A stretch of DNA of 64,000 bases from Rhinopithecus roxellana (taxonomy: Eukaryota; Chordata; Mammalia; Primates; Cercopithecidae): contig NC_044568.1 in NCBI RefSeq assembly GCF_007565055.1, positions 18,902,488 to 18,966,487 on the forward strand. The letters run 5' to 3'. The notes beneath the pieces were generated by a model. That model made no database searches. It saw only the letters and a list, made by a program, of their open reading frames with translations, and had not been told where the DNA came from. The translations under genes were made by a program, and so were the position numbers. Shown here one piece after another: positions 63,667 to 64,000 of the stretch. Position 1 is the first letter of the stretch, and each line of letters begins with the position of its first letter.

Positions 63667-63952
63667 AAAGACGAAGTCTCGCCTGTCGCCCAGGGCTGGG
63701 AGTCTGGAGTGCAGTGGCGGATCTACAGCTCACTGCAAGCTCCGCCTCGAGGGTTTCCCGCCATTCTCCTGCCTCAGCCTCCCGAGTAGCTGGACTAAAG
63801 CGCCCGCCACGCGCCCGGCTAGTTTTGTATTTTTTTAGTAGAGACGGGGTTCACCGTTATTAGCCAGGATGTCTAGATCTCTGACCTCGTGATCCGCCCG
63901 TCTCGGCCTCCCAAAGTGCGGGGATTACAGGCTTGAGCTCCGCGCGGCCATT
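63632..63952 (-). mobile_element. Alu with many single-base gaps
   Basis: Antisense AluY with numerous one-base insertions and deletions against its relatives in this window. Confidence 0.88.
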
Positions 63953-64000
63953 TTTTTTTTTTTTTTTTGAGATGGGATCGAGCGATCTGTCGCCAGGCTG
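63953..64000 (-). mobile_element. Alu, cut by the right edge
   Basis: T run then GAGATGGGATCGAGCG; again irregular. Confidence 0.75.

Larger units (their letters stand above)
62548..64000 (-). other. SPATA2L: SPATA2L intron, to the right edge
   Basis: No coding sequence was found upstream of the last exon. The intron contains Alus and unassigned sequence at about 63020-63455. Quality appears to fall after about 63650. Confidence 0.6.

Overview
The window is nuclear DNA of a catarrhine primate, most likely an Old World monkey. More than 60 Alu elements are interspersed with spliced genes. Many of the youngest Alus carry a variant (GGCTCAAGCCTG near the 5' end, ACTAGCCGGGCGAGG in the middle, GAGATCCGGCCACTGC near the 3' end) that I associate with cercopithecoid AluY expansion rather than human AluY. 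Species cannot be fixed from the sequence. The gene order DPEP1 > CHMP1A < SPATA33 > CDK10 > SPATA2L < matches human 16q24.3.

Layout. 1-1.4 kb: upstream or 5' intronic DNA. 1.5-9.0 kb: DPEP1 (+), ten coding exons giving an intact 411-residue membrane dipeptidase. 9.0-12.9 kb: gene-poor DNA with a CA-rich minisatellite, a 29-bp minisatellite and a retroviral LTR. 12.97-24.1 kb: CHMP1A (-), seven coding exons including a 20-nt microexon, 196 residues. 24.02-24.36 kb: a CpG-rich head-to-head promoter shared by CHMP1A and SPATA33. 24.36-35.1 kb: SPATA33 (+), three coding exons, 140 residues. 35.1-49 kb: a dense graveyard of transposable elements (antisense L1 tail, retroviral LTR and internal pieces, about 20 Alus). 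49.05-50.27 kb: a large 33-bp-period minisatellite just upstream of CDK10. 50.5-60.66 kb: CDK10 (+), thirteen coding exons, 360 residues. 60.66-62.55 kb: the last coding exon and 3' UTR of SPATA2L (-); the rest of that gene is beyond the right edge. The last 350 bases look like poor-quality assembly.

The genes are not an operon and have separate jobs: extracellular dipeptide hydrolysis (DPEP1), ESCRT-III membrane scission (CHMP1A), calcineurin anchoring in sperm (SPATA33), a cyclin-M-dependent kinase (CDK10) and a CYLD-adaptor relative (SPATA2L). All exon joins below were made by hand from splice signals and reading-frame continuity; each complete gene gives an uninterrupted frame of the length I know for the human protein (SPATA33 is about one residue longer).

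I found no new biological system. The most interesting structures are the array of consensus 5' splice-site sequences upstream of CDK10, an apparently DNA-templated copy of one Alu plus its target-site duplication inside an L1, a doubly truncated Alu fragment flanked by 16-bp direct repeats, an inverted Alu chimera, and a promoter combining TCTCGCGAGA, ETS and RFX-like sites.
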